In this document: in pieces, positions 1 through 8,651 of the stretch
Position numbering within the stretch: position 1 is the stretch's first letter
Layout of the letters: every line of letters begins with the position of its first letter
NCBI RefSeq assembly: GCF_018224925.1
Contig: NZ_JAGTUF010000001.1
Location: 434,001 to 498,000 of the forward strand
Direction of reading: 5' to 3'
Source: Magnetospirillum sulfuroxidans
GTDB lineage: Bacteria; Pseudomonadota; Alphaproteobacteria; Rhodospirillales; Magnetospirillaceae
DNA length: 64,000 bases
Notes under the pieces: model-generated
What the model saw: only the letters and a program-made list of their open reading frames with translations
What the model was told of the DNA's origin: nothing
Database searches by the model: none
Position numbers and translations under genes: made by a program

Positions 1-831
1 GCCGGCCAGATCCTGAATGAATTGCCAGGCGACGCGGCCCGAGCGTGAACCGCGGGTGACCGCCCATTCATTGGCTTCACGCTGCAAGCTGTCGGTGTCG
101 ATGGGCAGTTGATAGCGGTCGGCATAGCCCTGGATGATGTCGAAAAAGGTGTCTTGGTTAACGTGATGAAAGCCCAGCCATAGGCCGAAACGATCAGACA
201 ACGACACCTTTTCCTCGACCGCTTCGCCGGGATTGATGGCGGTCGAGCGTTCGTTCTCGATCATGTCGCGCGACAGCAGATGTCGGCGGTTCGAGGTGGC
301 GTAGAAGATGACGTTGGCCGGCCGGCCCTCGATGCCGCCGTCCAGCACCGCCTTCAGCGATTTATAGGCCTCGTCCTGGCCCTCGAATGACAGGTCGTCG
401 CAGAACAAGATGGTGCGGCGACCGTCGGCGCGCAGAATGCGCAACAGGCGGGGCAGGGAAGGGATGTCTTCGCGGTGGATTTCCACCAATACCAGTTTGT
501 CGGTGCTTTCGGCGTTGATGCTGGCGTGAGCGGCCTTGACCAACGAGCTTTTGCCGGTGCCGCGCGCCCCCCACAGCAAGGCATTGTTGGCCGGCAGGCC
601 ATGGGCGAAGCGCCGGGTGTTGTCCAGCAATTGCTCGCACTGGCGTTCAATGCCTTTCAGCAACTGGATTTCCACGCGGTTGACCTGGGGGACCGGTTCC
701 AGCCCATCGGGGTCGGCGTGCCAGATAAAGGCGTCGGCGGCGGCCAGATCCGCCTGGGCCAGCGGCGGCGGCGCCAGACGGTCCAAAGCATTGGCGATAC
801 GGGTCAGCAGGGAAAGGGTTTCCTGGTCCAT
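1..831 (-). CDS. AAA+ ATPase of the DUF815 family, 3' end outside window
   Basis: The reading frame is open from the ATG at 831 to the window edge, so only the first 277 or so residues are visible. The protein has an N-terminal region of about 80 residues, then a Walker A motif (GARGTGKSS) and a Walker B-like ILFCDDL segment, and later the ATSNRRHL and IENER stretches typical of DUF815 ATPases. These are soluble, AAA-like proteins common in alphaproteobacteria with no firmly assigned role. The gene is divergent from yajC with about 166 bp between the two starts. Family assignment is from recognised motifs; the cellular function is unknown. Confidence 0.8.
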   Translation of the reverse strand, partial: MDQETLSLLTRIANALDRLAPPPLAQADLAAADAFIWHADPDGLEPVPQVNRVEIQLLKGIERQCEQLLDNTRRFAHGLPANNALLWGARGTGKSSLVKAAHASINAESTDKLVLVEIHREDIPSLPRLLRILRADGRRTILFCDDLSFEGQDEAYKSLKAVLDGGIEGRPANVIFYATSNRRHLLSRDMIENERSTAINPGEAVEEKVSLSDRFGLWLGFHHVNQDTFFDIIQGYADRYQLPIDTDSLQREANEWAVTRGSRSGRVAWQFIQDLAG

Positions 832-924
832 GGCGGGCGAAAACTCAAGGTGATGGCGGGAAGCGGTCAGCCTAAAGGCTCCGCCTTTCAGGAGCAAGGC
901 TTCAACGAATATGGGAGTTAAGGT

Positions 925-952
925 TTGCATCGGCTTGGCTTGTCGCTATATT
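925..952 (+). promoter_or_regulatory. Candidate sigma-70 promoter for yajC-secD-secF
   Basis: TTGCAT at 925-930 and TATATT at 947-952 are separated by 16 bp and lie 46 bp before the yajC start. AAGGAG follows as the ribosome-binding site. Read by eye only. Confidence 0.45.
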
Positions 953-997
953 CCGCTGACTTCGCCATGAAAGACCATTGATCCAAGGAGTCGTTCC

Positions 998-1375
998 ATG
1001 TTCGTGTCGCCCGCCTATGCTCAGGCCGCTGGTTCCCTTGGCGGCATCGCCGGAGGCATCGAGTCCTTTTTGCCGCTGATCCTGATCTTCGTGGTTTTCT
1101 ACTTCCTGATGATCCGTCCGCAGCAAAAGCGCATGAAGGCGCATAAGGAAATGCTGACGGCGTTGCGTCGCGGCGACCGGGTGGTGCTGGGTTCGGGCAT
1201 CATGGGTCTGGTCAGCAAGGTGACCAGCGATACCGAGGTTCAGGTCGAAATCGCCGACGGCGTCAAGGTTCGCGTCGTCCGCTCCTCGATCCAGGAAGTG
1301 GTTTCCAAGACCGAGCCGGTGGCGGCGTCCAAGGACGAGCCCAAGGCTGATGCCGAAACCCCGGCCGACAAGTAA
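998..1375 (+). CDS. yajC: Preprotein translocase subunit YajC
   Basis: A 125-residue single-pass inner-membrane protein that joins SecD and SecF in the accessory complex of the Sec translocon. One membrane segment lies at about residues 23-41 and is followed by the family signature FLMIRPQQKR. A small cytoplasmic domain and a charged, Ala/Lys/Glu/Pro-rich tail complete it. AAGGAG precedes the ATG with good spacing. It is first in a yajC-secD-secF run on the same strand, the normal arrangement, with 37 bp before secD. Confidence 0.96.
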   Translation: MFVSPAYAQAAGSLGGIAGGIESFLPLILIFVVFYFLMIRPQQKRMKAHKEMLTALRRGDRVVLGSGIMGLVSKVTSDTEVQVEIADGVKVRVVRSSIQEVVSKTEPVAASKDEPKADAETPADK

Positions 1376-1412
1376 GCCGGCTTTGTTTTTTACTGTCTGA
1401 TACGGAACGGTC

Positions 1413-2981
1413 ATGCTCCAATTTCCCAAGTGGAAGATTGTGATGGTGCTGCTGGTCGCCCTGTGCGGGGCGATCTGGTCGGCACCCAACCTGCTGCCGC
1501 GGGAAACCACCGACCGGATGCCATCTTGGTGGCAGCCGGTCAGTTTGGGGCTTGACCTTCAAGGTGGTTCCTATCTCTTGCTGGAAGTCGATACCGGCTA
1601 TGTGAAGAGGGAACACCTGTCCAACTTGGTGGAAGCCTTCCGCACGACTTTGCGGAAGGAAAAAGTCAAGTACGCCGATCTGGGCATCAATGGCCAGAAC
1701 GGGGTCAAGGTTCGCATCGCCGACGAGACCGAGCGCGAGCGGGTTCGGCCTGAACTGCGCAAGCTGGACCCGGAAGCGCAATTCGATGTGTCGTCCGACG
1801 GCCTGTTGACGCTGACCTATGGCGAACCGGCCATGGCCAAGCGCATCAATCAGGCGGTGGAACAATCCATCGGCATCGTGCGCCGCCGCGTTGATGAATT
1901 GGGCACGCGTGAGCCGTCGATTCAGCGCCAAGGCACCGACCGTATCATCGTCCAGTTGCCCGGCGTCAAAAACCCCGAGCACATCAAGTCGTTGCTGGGC
2001 AAGACCGCCAAGCTGACTTTCCATATGGTCGATGACACCGCGTCCCCCGAGGACGCGGCGCGCGGTCGCATTCCCCCCGGCTCCATGCTGTTGCCGTCGG
2101 TGGAGAAAGAGCGCGGCCTGCCCTCGCAATATGTGGTGCGCAAGCGGGTTGAAGTCGGCGGCGACATGCTGACCGATTCGCAGCCGACCTTCCAAGATGG
2201 CCGCCCGGTGGTGTCGTTCCGCTTCTCGGTGGCTGGCGGCAAGCGCTTCGCTGAGACCACCGCCGCCAATGCCGGCAAGATGCTGGCCATCGTGCTGGAC
2301 GACAAGGTCATTTCCGCCCCTCGCATCAACGAACCCATTCTGGGCGGCTCCGGCATCATTTCCGGTTCTTTCTCCGCTCAAGACGCGCAGGATTTGTCCC
2401 TGCTGCTGCGGGCTGGCGCCTTGCCGGCGCCGTTGCAGGTGCTGGAAGAACGCACTGTCGGTCCCGATCTGGGCGCCGATTCGATCCGGGCAGGGGCGAT
2501 CGCCAGCGGCGTCGGTCTGTTGCTGGTGGTGGTGTTCATGGTGTTCATCTATGGCACCTTGGGCGCTTTGGCCAATGTGGCCTTGGTGCTCAATCTGATC
2601 ATCTTGCTGGCGCTGATGTCGGTTCTGGGGGCGACGCTGACCCTGCCGGGCATCGCTGGCATCGTCCTCACCATGGGGATGGCCGTGGATGCCAACGTCT
2701 TGATCTATGAACGCATGCGCGAGGAACAACGGGCCGGTCGCAGTCTGATTTCCACCGTGCAGGTGGCGTTCGAACGTGCTTTCGGCACCATTCTTGACGC
2801 CAATTTGACCACCTTGGCGGCGGCGGCCTTGTTGTTCCAGTTCGGTTCGGGACCGGTGCGCGGCTTTGCCGTCACCTTGTCGTTAGGGCTGCTGAGCTCC
2901 ATGTTCACCGCCATCATGGTTACCCGTCTGATGGTCGCGACCTGGATTCGTCTGCGCCGCCCCAAGACGCTGCCGCTGTAA
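1413..2981 (+). CDS. secD: Protein translocase subunit SecD
   Basis: A 522-residue polytopic inner-membrane protein that uses the proton motive force to complete export of proteins through SecYEG. The N-terminal helix (about residues 7-25) is followed by a motif containing GLDLQGG, a large periplasmic domain, and five C-terminal membrane helices with the conserved GMAVDANVLIYERMREE segment. Length is within the normal range for shorter alphaproteobacterial SecD proteins. secF follows after 10 bp, so the two are almost certainly co-transcribed. Confidence 0.97.
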   Translation: MLQFPKWKIVMVLLVALCGAIWSAPNLLPRETTDRMPSWWQPVSLGLDLQGGSYLLLEVDTGYVKREHLSNLVEAFRTTLRKEKVKYADLGINGQNGVKVRIADETERERVRPELRKLDPEAQFDVSSDGLLTLTYGEPAMAKRINQAVEQSIGIVRRRVDELGTREPSIQRQGTDRIIVQLPGVKNPEHIKSLLGKTAKLTFHMVDDTASPEDAARGRIPPGSMLLPSVEKERGLPSQYVVRKRVEVGGDMLTDSQPTFQDGRPVVSFRFSVAGGKRFAETTAANAGKMLAIVLDDKVISAPRINEPILGGSGIISGSFSAQDAQDLSLLLRAGALPAPLQVLEERTVGPDLGADSIRAGAIASGVGLLLVVVFMVFIYGTLGALANVALVLNLIILLALMSVLGATLTLPGIAGIVLTMGMAVDANVLIYERMREEQRAGRSLISTVQVAFERAFGTILDANLTTLAAAALLFQFGSGPVRGFAVTLSLGLLSSMFTAIMVTRLMVATWIRLRRPKTLPL

Positions 2982-2991
2982 GGATAAGGCC

Positions 2992-3936
2992 ATGAGCTTT
3001 TATGCCCATCTCATCGCCCGGACGCCCAAGTTCGACTTTGTCGGCAAGCGTATTCCGGCGTTCGTTCTGACGGCTGCCCTGATTATCGGCACCTTTGTTT
3101 CCATCGCGACCCGTGGCTTTAATTTCGGGATCGATTTCGCCGGCGGTATTTTGGTCGAAGTCCAAAGCATCGATGGCCCGGCTAATATCGCCAACATGCG
3201 CGATGTGCTGGGCAATTTGGGGCTGGGTGAGGTGTCGTTGCAGCAATTCGGCGAAAGCGGACGCGACGTCATGGTTCGCGTGCAAAAGCAGGATGGCGAC
3301 GAAAAGGTCCAGATGGCGGCGTTGGCCAAGGTCAAAGACACCTTGGGCAACGGCTACGAATATCGCCGGGTGGAAATCGTCGGCCCCAAGGTCGGCGACG
3401 AATTAAAGCGCGACGGCGTGTTGGCGGTGATCTTGGCCGTTCTGGCCATCGCCGCCTATGTTTGGTTCCGTTTCGAATGGCAATTCGGCGCAGGCGCCTT
3501 GATCGCCACCTTCCACGACGTGGTGTTGACCTTCGGCTTCTTCTCGATCACCGGGATGGAATTTAACCTGACCAGCGTTGCCGCCATTCTGACCATCGCC
3601 GGCTATTCCATCAACGACACCGTCGTCATCTATGACCGTGTGCGTGAGAATTTGCGGAAGTACAAAACGTTGTCGCTTTATGACCTGCTTAATCTGGCGG
3701 TCAACGAAACCCTGGCCCGGACCTTTCTGACCGTGGCGACCGTGTTCGTCACGGTGCTGGCCCTGCTGCTGCTGGGGGGCGATGTTCTGCACGGTTTCGC
3801 CGCCGCCATGTTGTGGGGGTTGGTGGTCGGCACCTTTTCATCCATGTATGTGGCCATCCCGGTGCTGATTTACTTTAAAATCCGCGTTGGCAAGGACCGT
3901 GAGGAAGACGAAACCGCCAGCCAGGCCATGCCCTGA
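2992..3936 (+). CDS. secF: Protein translocase subunit SecF
   Basis: A 314-residue partner of SecD. It shows the N-terminal helix, the FGIDFAGGILVEV periplasmic entry motif, and the C-terminal membrane domain with the SINDTVVIYDRVREN segment that pairs with the SecD equivalent. It ends in a short, acidic cytoplasmic tail. The TGA stop overlaps the ATG of the next gene (ATGA-type overlap at 3934-3938), implying translational coupling with the Mth938-like gene. Confidence 0.97.
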   Translation: MSFYAHLIARTPKFDFVGKRIPAFVLTAALIIGTFVSIATRGFNFGIDFAGGILVEVQSIDGPANIANMRDVLGNLGLGEVSLQQFGESGRDVMVRVQKQDGDEKVQMAALAKVKDTLGNGYEYRRVEIVGPKVGDELKRDGVLAVILAVLAIAAYVWFRFEWQFGAGALIATFHDVVLTFGFFSITGMEFNLTSVAAILTIAGYSINDTVVIYDRVRENLRKYKTLSLYDLLNLAVNETLARTFLTVATVFVTVLALLLLGGDVLHGFAAAMLWGLVVGTFSSMYVAIPVLIYFKIRVGKDREEDETASQAMP

Positions 3937-4310
3937 TGGATATTACCCCGGTCGTTGGCTCGGAATTTCAGCTGATCGGTGGCTATGGCGATGGCGGGTT
4001 CACGGTTTCGGGAACCCGCCACGAAGGCTCGGTCCTGATTCTCCCGCGTCAGACCCACGCATGGCCGGTGACGGCGATCGCCGATATCACCTTGCAAAGC
4101 CTTGATCCACTTTTAAGGGCTGATCCGCGTCCGACGATCTTGGTTTTAGGATGTGGTCGCGGGATGACGGCCATTGCCAAATCCTTGCGTGACGCCTTGC
4201 GTCATCACGGCATCGTTGTCGAGCCCATGGATAGTGGCGCCGCCTGCCGAACCTATAACGTCTTGCTGACCGAAGGGCGCGACGTCGCCGCCGCCATCAT
4301 CGCCGTTTGA
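3936..4310 (+). CDS. Mth938-like domain protein
   Basis: A 124-residue soluble protein of the Mth938/DUF498 family, related to mitochondrial NDUFAF3 (a complex I assembly factor). The family core is visible as DITPVVGSEFQLIGGYGDGGFTV at the start, ending in an LGCGRGM segment and the CRTYNVLLTEGRDVAAAIIAV closing region. In many alphaproteobacteria this gene follows secF, as here, with overlapping stop and start. A role in respiratory complex assembly is suggested by the mitochondrial relative, but it is not shown for bacteria. Its 3' end overlaps the convergent mobA by 14 bp. Confidence 0.85.
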   Translation: MDITPVVGSEFQLIGGYGDGGFTVSGTRHEGSVLILPRQTHAWPVTAIADITLQSLDPLLRADPRPTILVLGCGRGMTAIAKSLRDALRHHGIVVEPMDSGAACRTYNVLLTEGRDVAAAIIAV

Positions 4311-4896
4311 GGGCTTCCTCCAGGCGGTGCAAGTCTTCGGCGGTGTTGACGTTGAAAAACGGATCGACGGGCGAAGCCGACCAATCCACCGTAACCGCCG
4401 CCTGAGCCATGGCAAAGCGCCATACTCCCCGCTGTTCATGCTCCAGGCTTTGCCGAAGGGGGGCAATCAGCCCGGTCGACCACAGGCCACATGTGGGGTG
4501 GTCCCGGCCGTTGCTGGCGGCAATCGCCGCATTTGCGCCCTGATCCACCGCGGCCATCAGGCGGGACACCAGATCGGCGGGAAACAGCGGGGTGTCGGCG
4601 GCGACGGTGGCCACCCAGCCCAGCCCCTGATCCTGCGCCCATTGCAAACCGCTCAGAATGCCGGCCAACGGCCCCAATTGTCCCTCGATCACATCGGCGA
4701 TCACCGGCAGACCAAAGCGGGCGAAACGCTGAGGTGGGCCGTTGGCGTTAAGGGCAAGGGTGGTGACTTGCGGGCGCAGGCACCGCACCACCTTGTCCAG
4801 CAAGGTGGTGCCGGCCAACGGCAACAGCGTCTTATCGCCGCCGCCCATGCGCCGAGCCTGGCCGCCGGCCAAGATGATGCCGGCGACGGCCTTCAT
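4297..4896 (-). CDS. mobA: Molybdenum cofactor guanylyltransferase MobA
   Basis: A 199-residue nucleotidyltransferase that attaches GMP to molybdopterin to form the bis-MGD cofactor used by DMSO-reductase-family enzymes. The N-terminal signature LAGGQARRMGGGDKTLLPL and the later AADTPLFP metal-binding stretch are those of MobA. The ATG overlaps the stop of the upstream HybE-like gene (ATGA), so the two form an operon. An active MobA fits an organism with periplasmic nitrate reductase or formate dehydrogenase, neither of which is in the window. Confidence 0.93.
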   Translation of the reverse strand: MKAVAGIILAGGQARRMGGGDKTLLPLAGTTLLDKVVRCLRPQVTTLALNANGPPQRFARFGLPVIADVIEGQLGPLAGILSGLQWAQDQGLGWVATVAADTPLFPADLVSRLMAAVDQGANAAIAASNGRDHPTCGLWSTGLIAPLRQSLEHEQRGVWRFAMAQAAVTVDWSASPVDPFFNVNTAEDLHRLEEALKRR

Positions 4897-5342
4897 GGCT
4901 TGATCAGGCCGCCCGGTTCTTCCACTTCCGGCACCTTGAAGAATTTGTTCACCGCTGCCCAGGCATTGGTGACAGCCATGGCGTGGACGTCAAAGCGGCC
5001 CATGGGGGAATAAAGCGAGGAAGCCATGTAGGGGCCGAATTCCTCAACCTCGCCGACGGTGAAGACGACTTCGCCGCACGGCATTTCGATCCGGCGCTTG
5101 GCGGTGACGTCCGCTTCCGACAATTGATCGGGCGTGGTCGGCAACAGCATGAAATTCATGAACCACGGCGTGACCAAAATGCCGGCCAGCCACCCTTCCC
5201 ATGGCCGAAACCCGACCACCTCGACTTTGAGCGCGTGGTTATAGAGCCCGATATCCTTCATGCGCTCGTCGCCGATGCGAGTAAAGATGTCAGCCAACTG
5301 GTTGACCTTGGCGAGTTCCTGGGGGCTTAACGGTTCGAACAT
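4893..5342 (-). CDS. [NiFe]-hydrogenase assembly chaperone, HybE/HupJ-like
   Basis: A 149-residue protein with the HybE-family core: an N-terminal helical part followed by the VVGFRPWEGWLAGILVTPWFMN segment, the LLP stretch and GPYMASSLYSPMG. HybE-type proteins bind the Tat-exported small subunit of uptake hydrogenases. Here no hydrogenase structural gene is nearby; instead the stop overlaps mobA. Either the hydrogenase lies elsewhere, or this copy serves another metalloenzyme. The family call is from recognised sequence; the client is unknown. Confidence 0.8.
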   Translation of the reverse strand: MFEPLSPQELAKVNQLADIFTRIGDERMKDIGLYNHALKVEVVGFRPWEGWLAGILVTPWFMNFMLLPTTPDQLSEADVTAKRRIEMPCGEVVFTVGEVEEFGPYMASSLYSPMGRFDVHAMAVTNAWAAVNKFFKVPEVEEPGGLIKP

Positions 5343-5485
5343 GAAAACCTCACGCGGGTTGGGGGCGGAAGTTTAGCCAAGGGGCGAGCGGAATGCGAGG
5401 CGACATTGCATCTGGCCCCAGTCTAGGCTAGGAGTGTGGGCAGCGCGGGCGCGCGTAACAAGAATGCCTTAGAAGAGAGGGAACG

Positions 5486-6493
5486 ATGCCCTATACGCGG
5501 ATCACTCTGACCCATTTCCTGTTGCAGGAGCAGCGTCGCCTTGGCGGTTCTGGCGCCTTCACCTCGCTGATGAATGACATCCTGACCGCCTGCAAAATGG
5601 TATCGCACGAGGTCAATCGCGGCGCCCTGGTCGGCAATCACGGTGTTGCCGGCACCACCAATGTCCAAGACGAAGAGCAAAAGCCGCTCGACGTTCTGGC
5701 CAACGACATTTTCCTGCATATGAATGCCTTGGGCGGCAATTACGCCGCCATGGCCTCGGAAGAGCTGGAAGACGTTCACGCGGTCAAGGGATCGGCCGAC
5801 GGCAAGTATTTGCTATTGTTCGATCCGCTGGATGGATCGTCCAATATCGACGTCAATATTTCGGTTGGCTCGATCTTCTCGATTCTACGTCTGCCCGAAG
5901 GGGCCGATCCCAAATCGGCGAATGCCTTCCTGCAACCGGGCGTCCAGCAGATTTGCGCCGGCTATGCCCTGTACGGGTCGTCGACCATGCTGGTGCTGAC
6001 CACCGGTAATGGCGTCAACGGTTTCACTTTGGATCGTGACGTCGGCATGTTCTTTCTGACCCACCCGAACATGACCATTCCCGCCGACACCCAGGAATTC
6101 GCCATCAATGCTTCGCGCGCCCGCTTCTGGGAAGCGCCGGTGAAGCGATATGTGGATGAATGCCAAGCTGGTAAGGAAGGGCCGCGCGGCAAGGATTTCA
6201 ACATGCGTTGGGTGGCGTCCATGGTCGCCGAAGTCCATCGCATCTTGGTGCGCGGCGGTATCTTCATGTACCCGGCCGACAGCGAGAATATGAAAAAAGG
6301 CGGCAAATTGCGGCTGATGTACGAAGCCAACCCAATGTCGTTCATCGTTGAACAGGCGGGCGGGGGCGCGACGACGGGTCGTCAGCGCCTGATGGAGGTG
6401 CCACCCACCAATCTACACCAGCGGGTGCCGGTGATCTTGGGCTCGAAAAACGAAGTGGAACGGCTCGAGGCCTATCACCGCGACGCGGAGTAA
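5486..6493 (+). CDS. fbp: Fructose-1,6-bisphosphatase class I
   Basis: A 335-residue enzyme that hydrolyses fructose 1,6-bisphosphate to fructose 6-phosphate in gluconeogenesis or the Calvin cycle. The metal-binding signature FDPLDGSSN is at residues 112-120, preceded by SEELEDV. The C-terminal [17 protein letters not shown] segment carries the substrate-binding and metal-binding positions. AGAGAGGGAACG precedes the ATG. No other Calvin-cycle gene is adjacent, so a housekeeping gluconeogenic role is the simplest reading. A strong terminator follows directly. Confidence 0.95.
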   Translation: MPYTRITLTHFLLQEQRRLGGSGAFTSLMNDILTACKMVSHEVNRGALVGNHGVAGTTNVQDEEQKPLDVLANDIFLHMNALGGNYAAMASEELEDVHAVKGSADGKYLLLFDPLDGSSNIDVNISVGSIFSILRLPEGADPKSANAFLQPGVQQICAGYALYGSSTMLVLTTGNGVNGFTLDRDVGMFFLTHPNMTIPADTQEFAINASRARFWEAPVKRYVDECQAGKEGPRGKDFNMRWVASMVAEVHRILVRGGIFMYPADSENMKKGGKLRLMYEANPMSFIVEQAGGGATTGRQRLMEVPPTNLHQRVPVILGSKNEVERLEAYHRDAE

Positions 6494-6500
6494 ATGAAGA

Positions 6501-6531
6501 AAATGGCGGCCCAAACGGCCGCCATTTTTAT
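6501..6531 (+). terminator. Intrinsic terminator after fbp
   Basis: AAATGGCGGCC at 6501-6511 and GGCCGCCATTT at 6517-6527 form an 11-bp stem with a 5-nt loop and a T-rich tail. It sits between two convergent genes and can serve both strands, since the left arm begins with an A run. Confidence 0.85.
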
Positions 6532-7539
6532 TTACAGCCATTTGAAGCGGCGCAGCAAAAGCCACAATCCGGGCAGCATGGCGGCCAGAACCAGGCATAA
6601 TTGCCAAAAGGCGTCAGGATCGTTAGCGCCAGGAATGCCGCCGATATTGGTCCCCAGGATTGCCGCCACCAGCGACGGCGGCAACAGCAAGGCGGCCAAG
6701 GCGGTAAAGCGATTGGAGTTTTGGGCGATCTGTTCGCTGATTTGCGCCGACAGGTCTTCGTGCAAAACCGTCGCCCGTTCGCGCAAGGCGTCCAAATCTT
6801 CGATATGACGCACGACCTTGTCCGTGACTTCACGCAGACGCAGGCGGGCATCCTTTGACAGCCACGACGAATCGTCGTGCTGAATGCGGTATAGGGCATC
6901 GCGCTGTGGTCCCAGATAGCGCCGCAGCTGAATGGTGCGCCGTCGGGTCAGGGCCAGCTTGCCCCGCATGCTGGGATCGATTTCGCACTGAATGGCTTGG
7001 TCTTCCAAGCTGCCGACGTCTTCTTCCAGGCTGTCGAGGACGATTTCCAGGTGTTCGACCACCCGTTCGGCGATTTGCGCCAGCAAGCCGCCTGGGCTGC
7101 GCGGCCCCTTGCCGGTCAGCAGCGCCAGCCGGATATTCCTGAGCGCCGATAATTGGTGCCCCTTGTCGCGCAACGAAATCAGCCGGTTGGCTTCGCCCCA
7201 GATATGGATGGGCACCAGTTCCGGGACGCCGGTTTGTTCGTCCACATTGACGCCACGCAGCACCACCAGCAGATTGTCGTCCACATCCTCGACCCGAGGC
7301 CGCGATTCATCGGCCAGCAAGGCCAAGGCGACCAACGGGTCGATGCCGCTTTCCTGGCGCAACCATTGCGCCGCGATCGGGTCATCGCGTTCCAGGTGCA
7401 GCCACAAAAACCCGTCCTCGCCCTTCCATTGGCGAACCCCTTCCCAATCCAGGTCGCGGCAGCCCCCCTTGCGGTCCAACAGGGCGGCAAAGCGTAATCC
7501 GGGCTGTGTCCCGGTTTTGATATCCGCTGGGTTGGTCAT
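6532..7539 (-). CDS. ZntB/CorA-family divalent cation transporter
   Basis: A 335-residue protein of the CorA superfamily: a large cytoplasmic domain and two C-terminal membrane helices. The loop after the first helix reads GTNIGGIPG (about residues 296-304), the ZntB form of the CorA GMN signature, which suggests a zinc transporter rather than a magnesium channel. The ATG at 7539 has AAGAGG upstream; a longer frame exists to 7578 but lacks such a site. Divergent from the exchanger gene at 7615. ZntB call by loop motif; substrate not proven. Confidence 0.86.
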   Translation of the reverse strand: MTNPADIKTGTQPGLRFAALLDRKGGCRDLDWEGVRQWKGEDGFLWLHLERDDPIAAQWLRQESGIDPLVALALLADESRPRVEDVDDNLLVVLRGVNVDEQTGVPELVPIHIWGEANRLISLRDKGHQLSALRNIRLALLTGKGPRSPGGLLAQIAERVVEHLEIVLDSLEEDVGSLEDQAIQCEIDPSMRGKLALTRRRTIQLRRYLGPQRDALYRIQHDDSSWLSKDARLRLREVTDKVVRHIEDLDALRERATVLHEDLSAQISEQIAQNSNRFTALAALLLPPSLVAAILGTNIGGIPGANDPDAFWQLCLVLAAMLPGLWLLLRRFKWL

Positions 7540-7614
7540 GGGGCCTCTTTTTACTATGTGGTAAAAGCATGGGGGCACGGACCCTGGATGACAATAGGAA
7601 GTAGGGGCGGGGGA

Positions 7615-8565
7615 ATGATAACGGACATCGCCTTGGTCTTTGGTGGCTTGCTGTTGTTGCTGTTTGGCGGCGAGGCATTGGTGCGCGGAGCGGTGGCGGT
7701 AGCCCGTCGGCTGGGGCTGTCGGAACTGGTGATCGGCTTGACCCTGGTCGGGGCGATGACCTCGGCGCCGGAGCTGATGGTCTCGGTCAGTGCGGCGCTG
7801 GAAGGGGCGCCCGACATGGCGCTTGGCAATGTGGTCGGCAGCAATATCGCCAATTTGTTGCTGGTCGTCGCCGCCGGCGCCTTGGTGCGGCCGCTGGTGG
7901 TGTCACGGCCGTTGCTGTTGCATGACGGGGTGATCAATTTCGTTGCCGCCGCGCTGCTGGCCGGCTTGGCCGTTCACGCCGATATCGGCCGCTGGCAGGG
8001 GATTGCCTTGCTGGTTTGTCTGCTGTGGTATCTATGGCGAACCTATGTGCGGGAAAAATCGACGCGCCGTCAAAGCGTGCACGAAAAGGAAGCCCGTGAT
8101 TTGGAGCAGCCGGCCCTGCCGCTGGTTCCGGCACTGTTGGCGACCATTGGCGGTGTCGCGGCCTTGGTCATTGGCGCCGCCATCCTGGTCAAGGGGGGGA
8201 CCGGGCTGGCCCGTGCTTTCGGCGTTTCCGAGGCGGTGATTGGTCTTAGCCTGCTTGCCGTCGGCACGTCGCTGCCGGAACTGGTGACTTCGGTGGTGGC
8301 GGCGTGGCGGGGGCATACGCAGGTGGCTTTGGGCAATGCCATCGGCAGCTGCATTTTCAATTCTTTAGGGATTGTCGGGGTGGCGGCGATGCTGACGCCG
8401 TTGCCGGTGGCCCCTGAACTGGCGGGCAGGGATGTCTGGGTGATGGTCGCGGTATCGGCCGTGGTTCCGCTGGGCATGGCTTTCGCTTCCCGCGTGGGGC
8501 GGGGCATGGCGCTTGTTTTTCTGCTGGGCTATGGCGGCTATATGGCGGTTATTTTCTCGTCCTGA
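7615..8565 (+). CDS. Na+/Ca2+ exchanger-type (CaCA) antiporter
   Basis: A 316-residue polytopic membrane protein with the two inverted alpha-repeats of the CaCA family: GAMTSAPELMVS near residue 45 and LAVGTSLPELVTS near residue 215, with NVVGSNIANLLLV and NAIGSCIFNSLGI following each. The first repeat has AMTS where the consensus has FGTS. The chosen ATG at 7615 sits behind a GGGGGA site and starts a hydrophobic helix at once; an earlier in-frame start at 7558 would add 19 unlikely residues. Transported ion inferred from family (Ca2+/Na+ or Ca2+/H+). Confidence 0.9.
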   Translation: MITDIALVFGGLLLLLFGGEALVRGAVAVARRLGLSELVIGLTLVGAMTSAPELMVSVSAALEGAPDMALGNVVGSNIANLLLVVAAGALVRPLVVSRPLLLHDGVINFVAAALLAGLAVHADIGRWQGIALLVCLLWYLWRTYVREKSTRRQSVHEKEARDLEQPALPLVPALLATIGGVAALVIGAAILVKGGTGLARAFGVSEAVIGLSLLAVGTSLPELVTSVVAAWRGHTQVALGNAIGSCIFNSLGIVGVAAMLTPLPVAPELAGRDVWVMVAVSAVVPLGMAFASRVGRGMALVFLLGYGGYMAVIFSS

Positions 8566-8579
8566 TGCGCTTTGTTCCC

Positions 8580-8593
8580 TTGATGGGCATCAA
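8580..8593 (+). promoter_or_regulatory. Perfect FNR/NnrR-type box upstream of nnrS
   Basis: TTGATGGGCATCAA is an exact match to the TTGAT-N4-ATCAA consensus bound by Fnr, Dnr and NnrR regulators. Its centre lies about 65 bp before the nnrS ATG at 8652. A transcription start near 8628 would put the box at about -41.5, the class II activator position. The site argues against starting the nnrS coding region at 8565. Confidence 0.75.
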
Positions 8594-8651
8594 GGTTGGA
8601 ATGCGTCGCATTGGAATAAAGTGCGTTCTTCTGGTAACGGAGACCCCATCC

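Noticed and set aside
8565-8651. Longer NnrS start at 8565
   Set aside because: It would place the perfect FNR box inside the coding region and lacks a ribosome-binding site; ATG at 8652 fits both.
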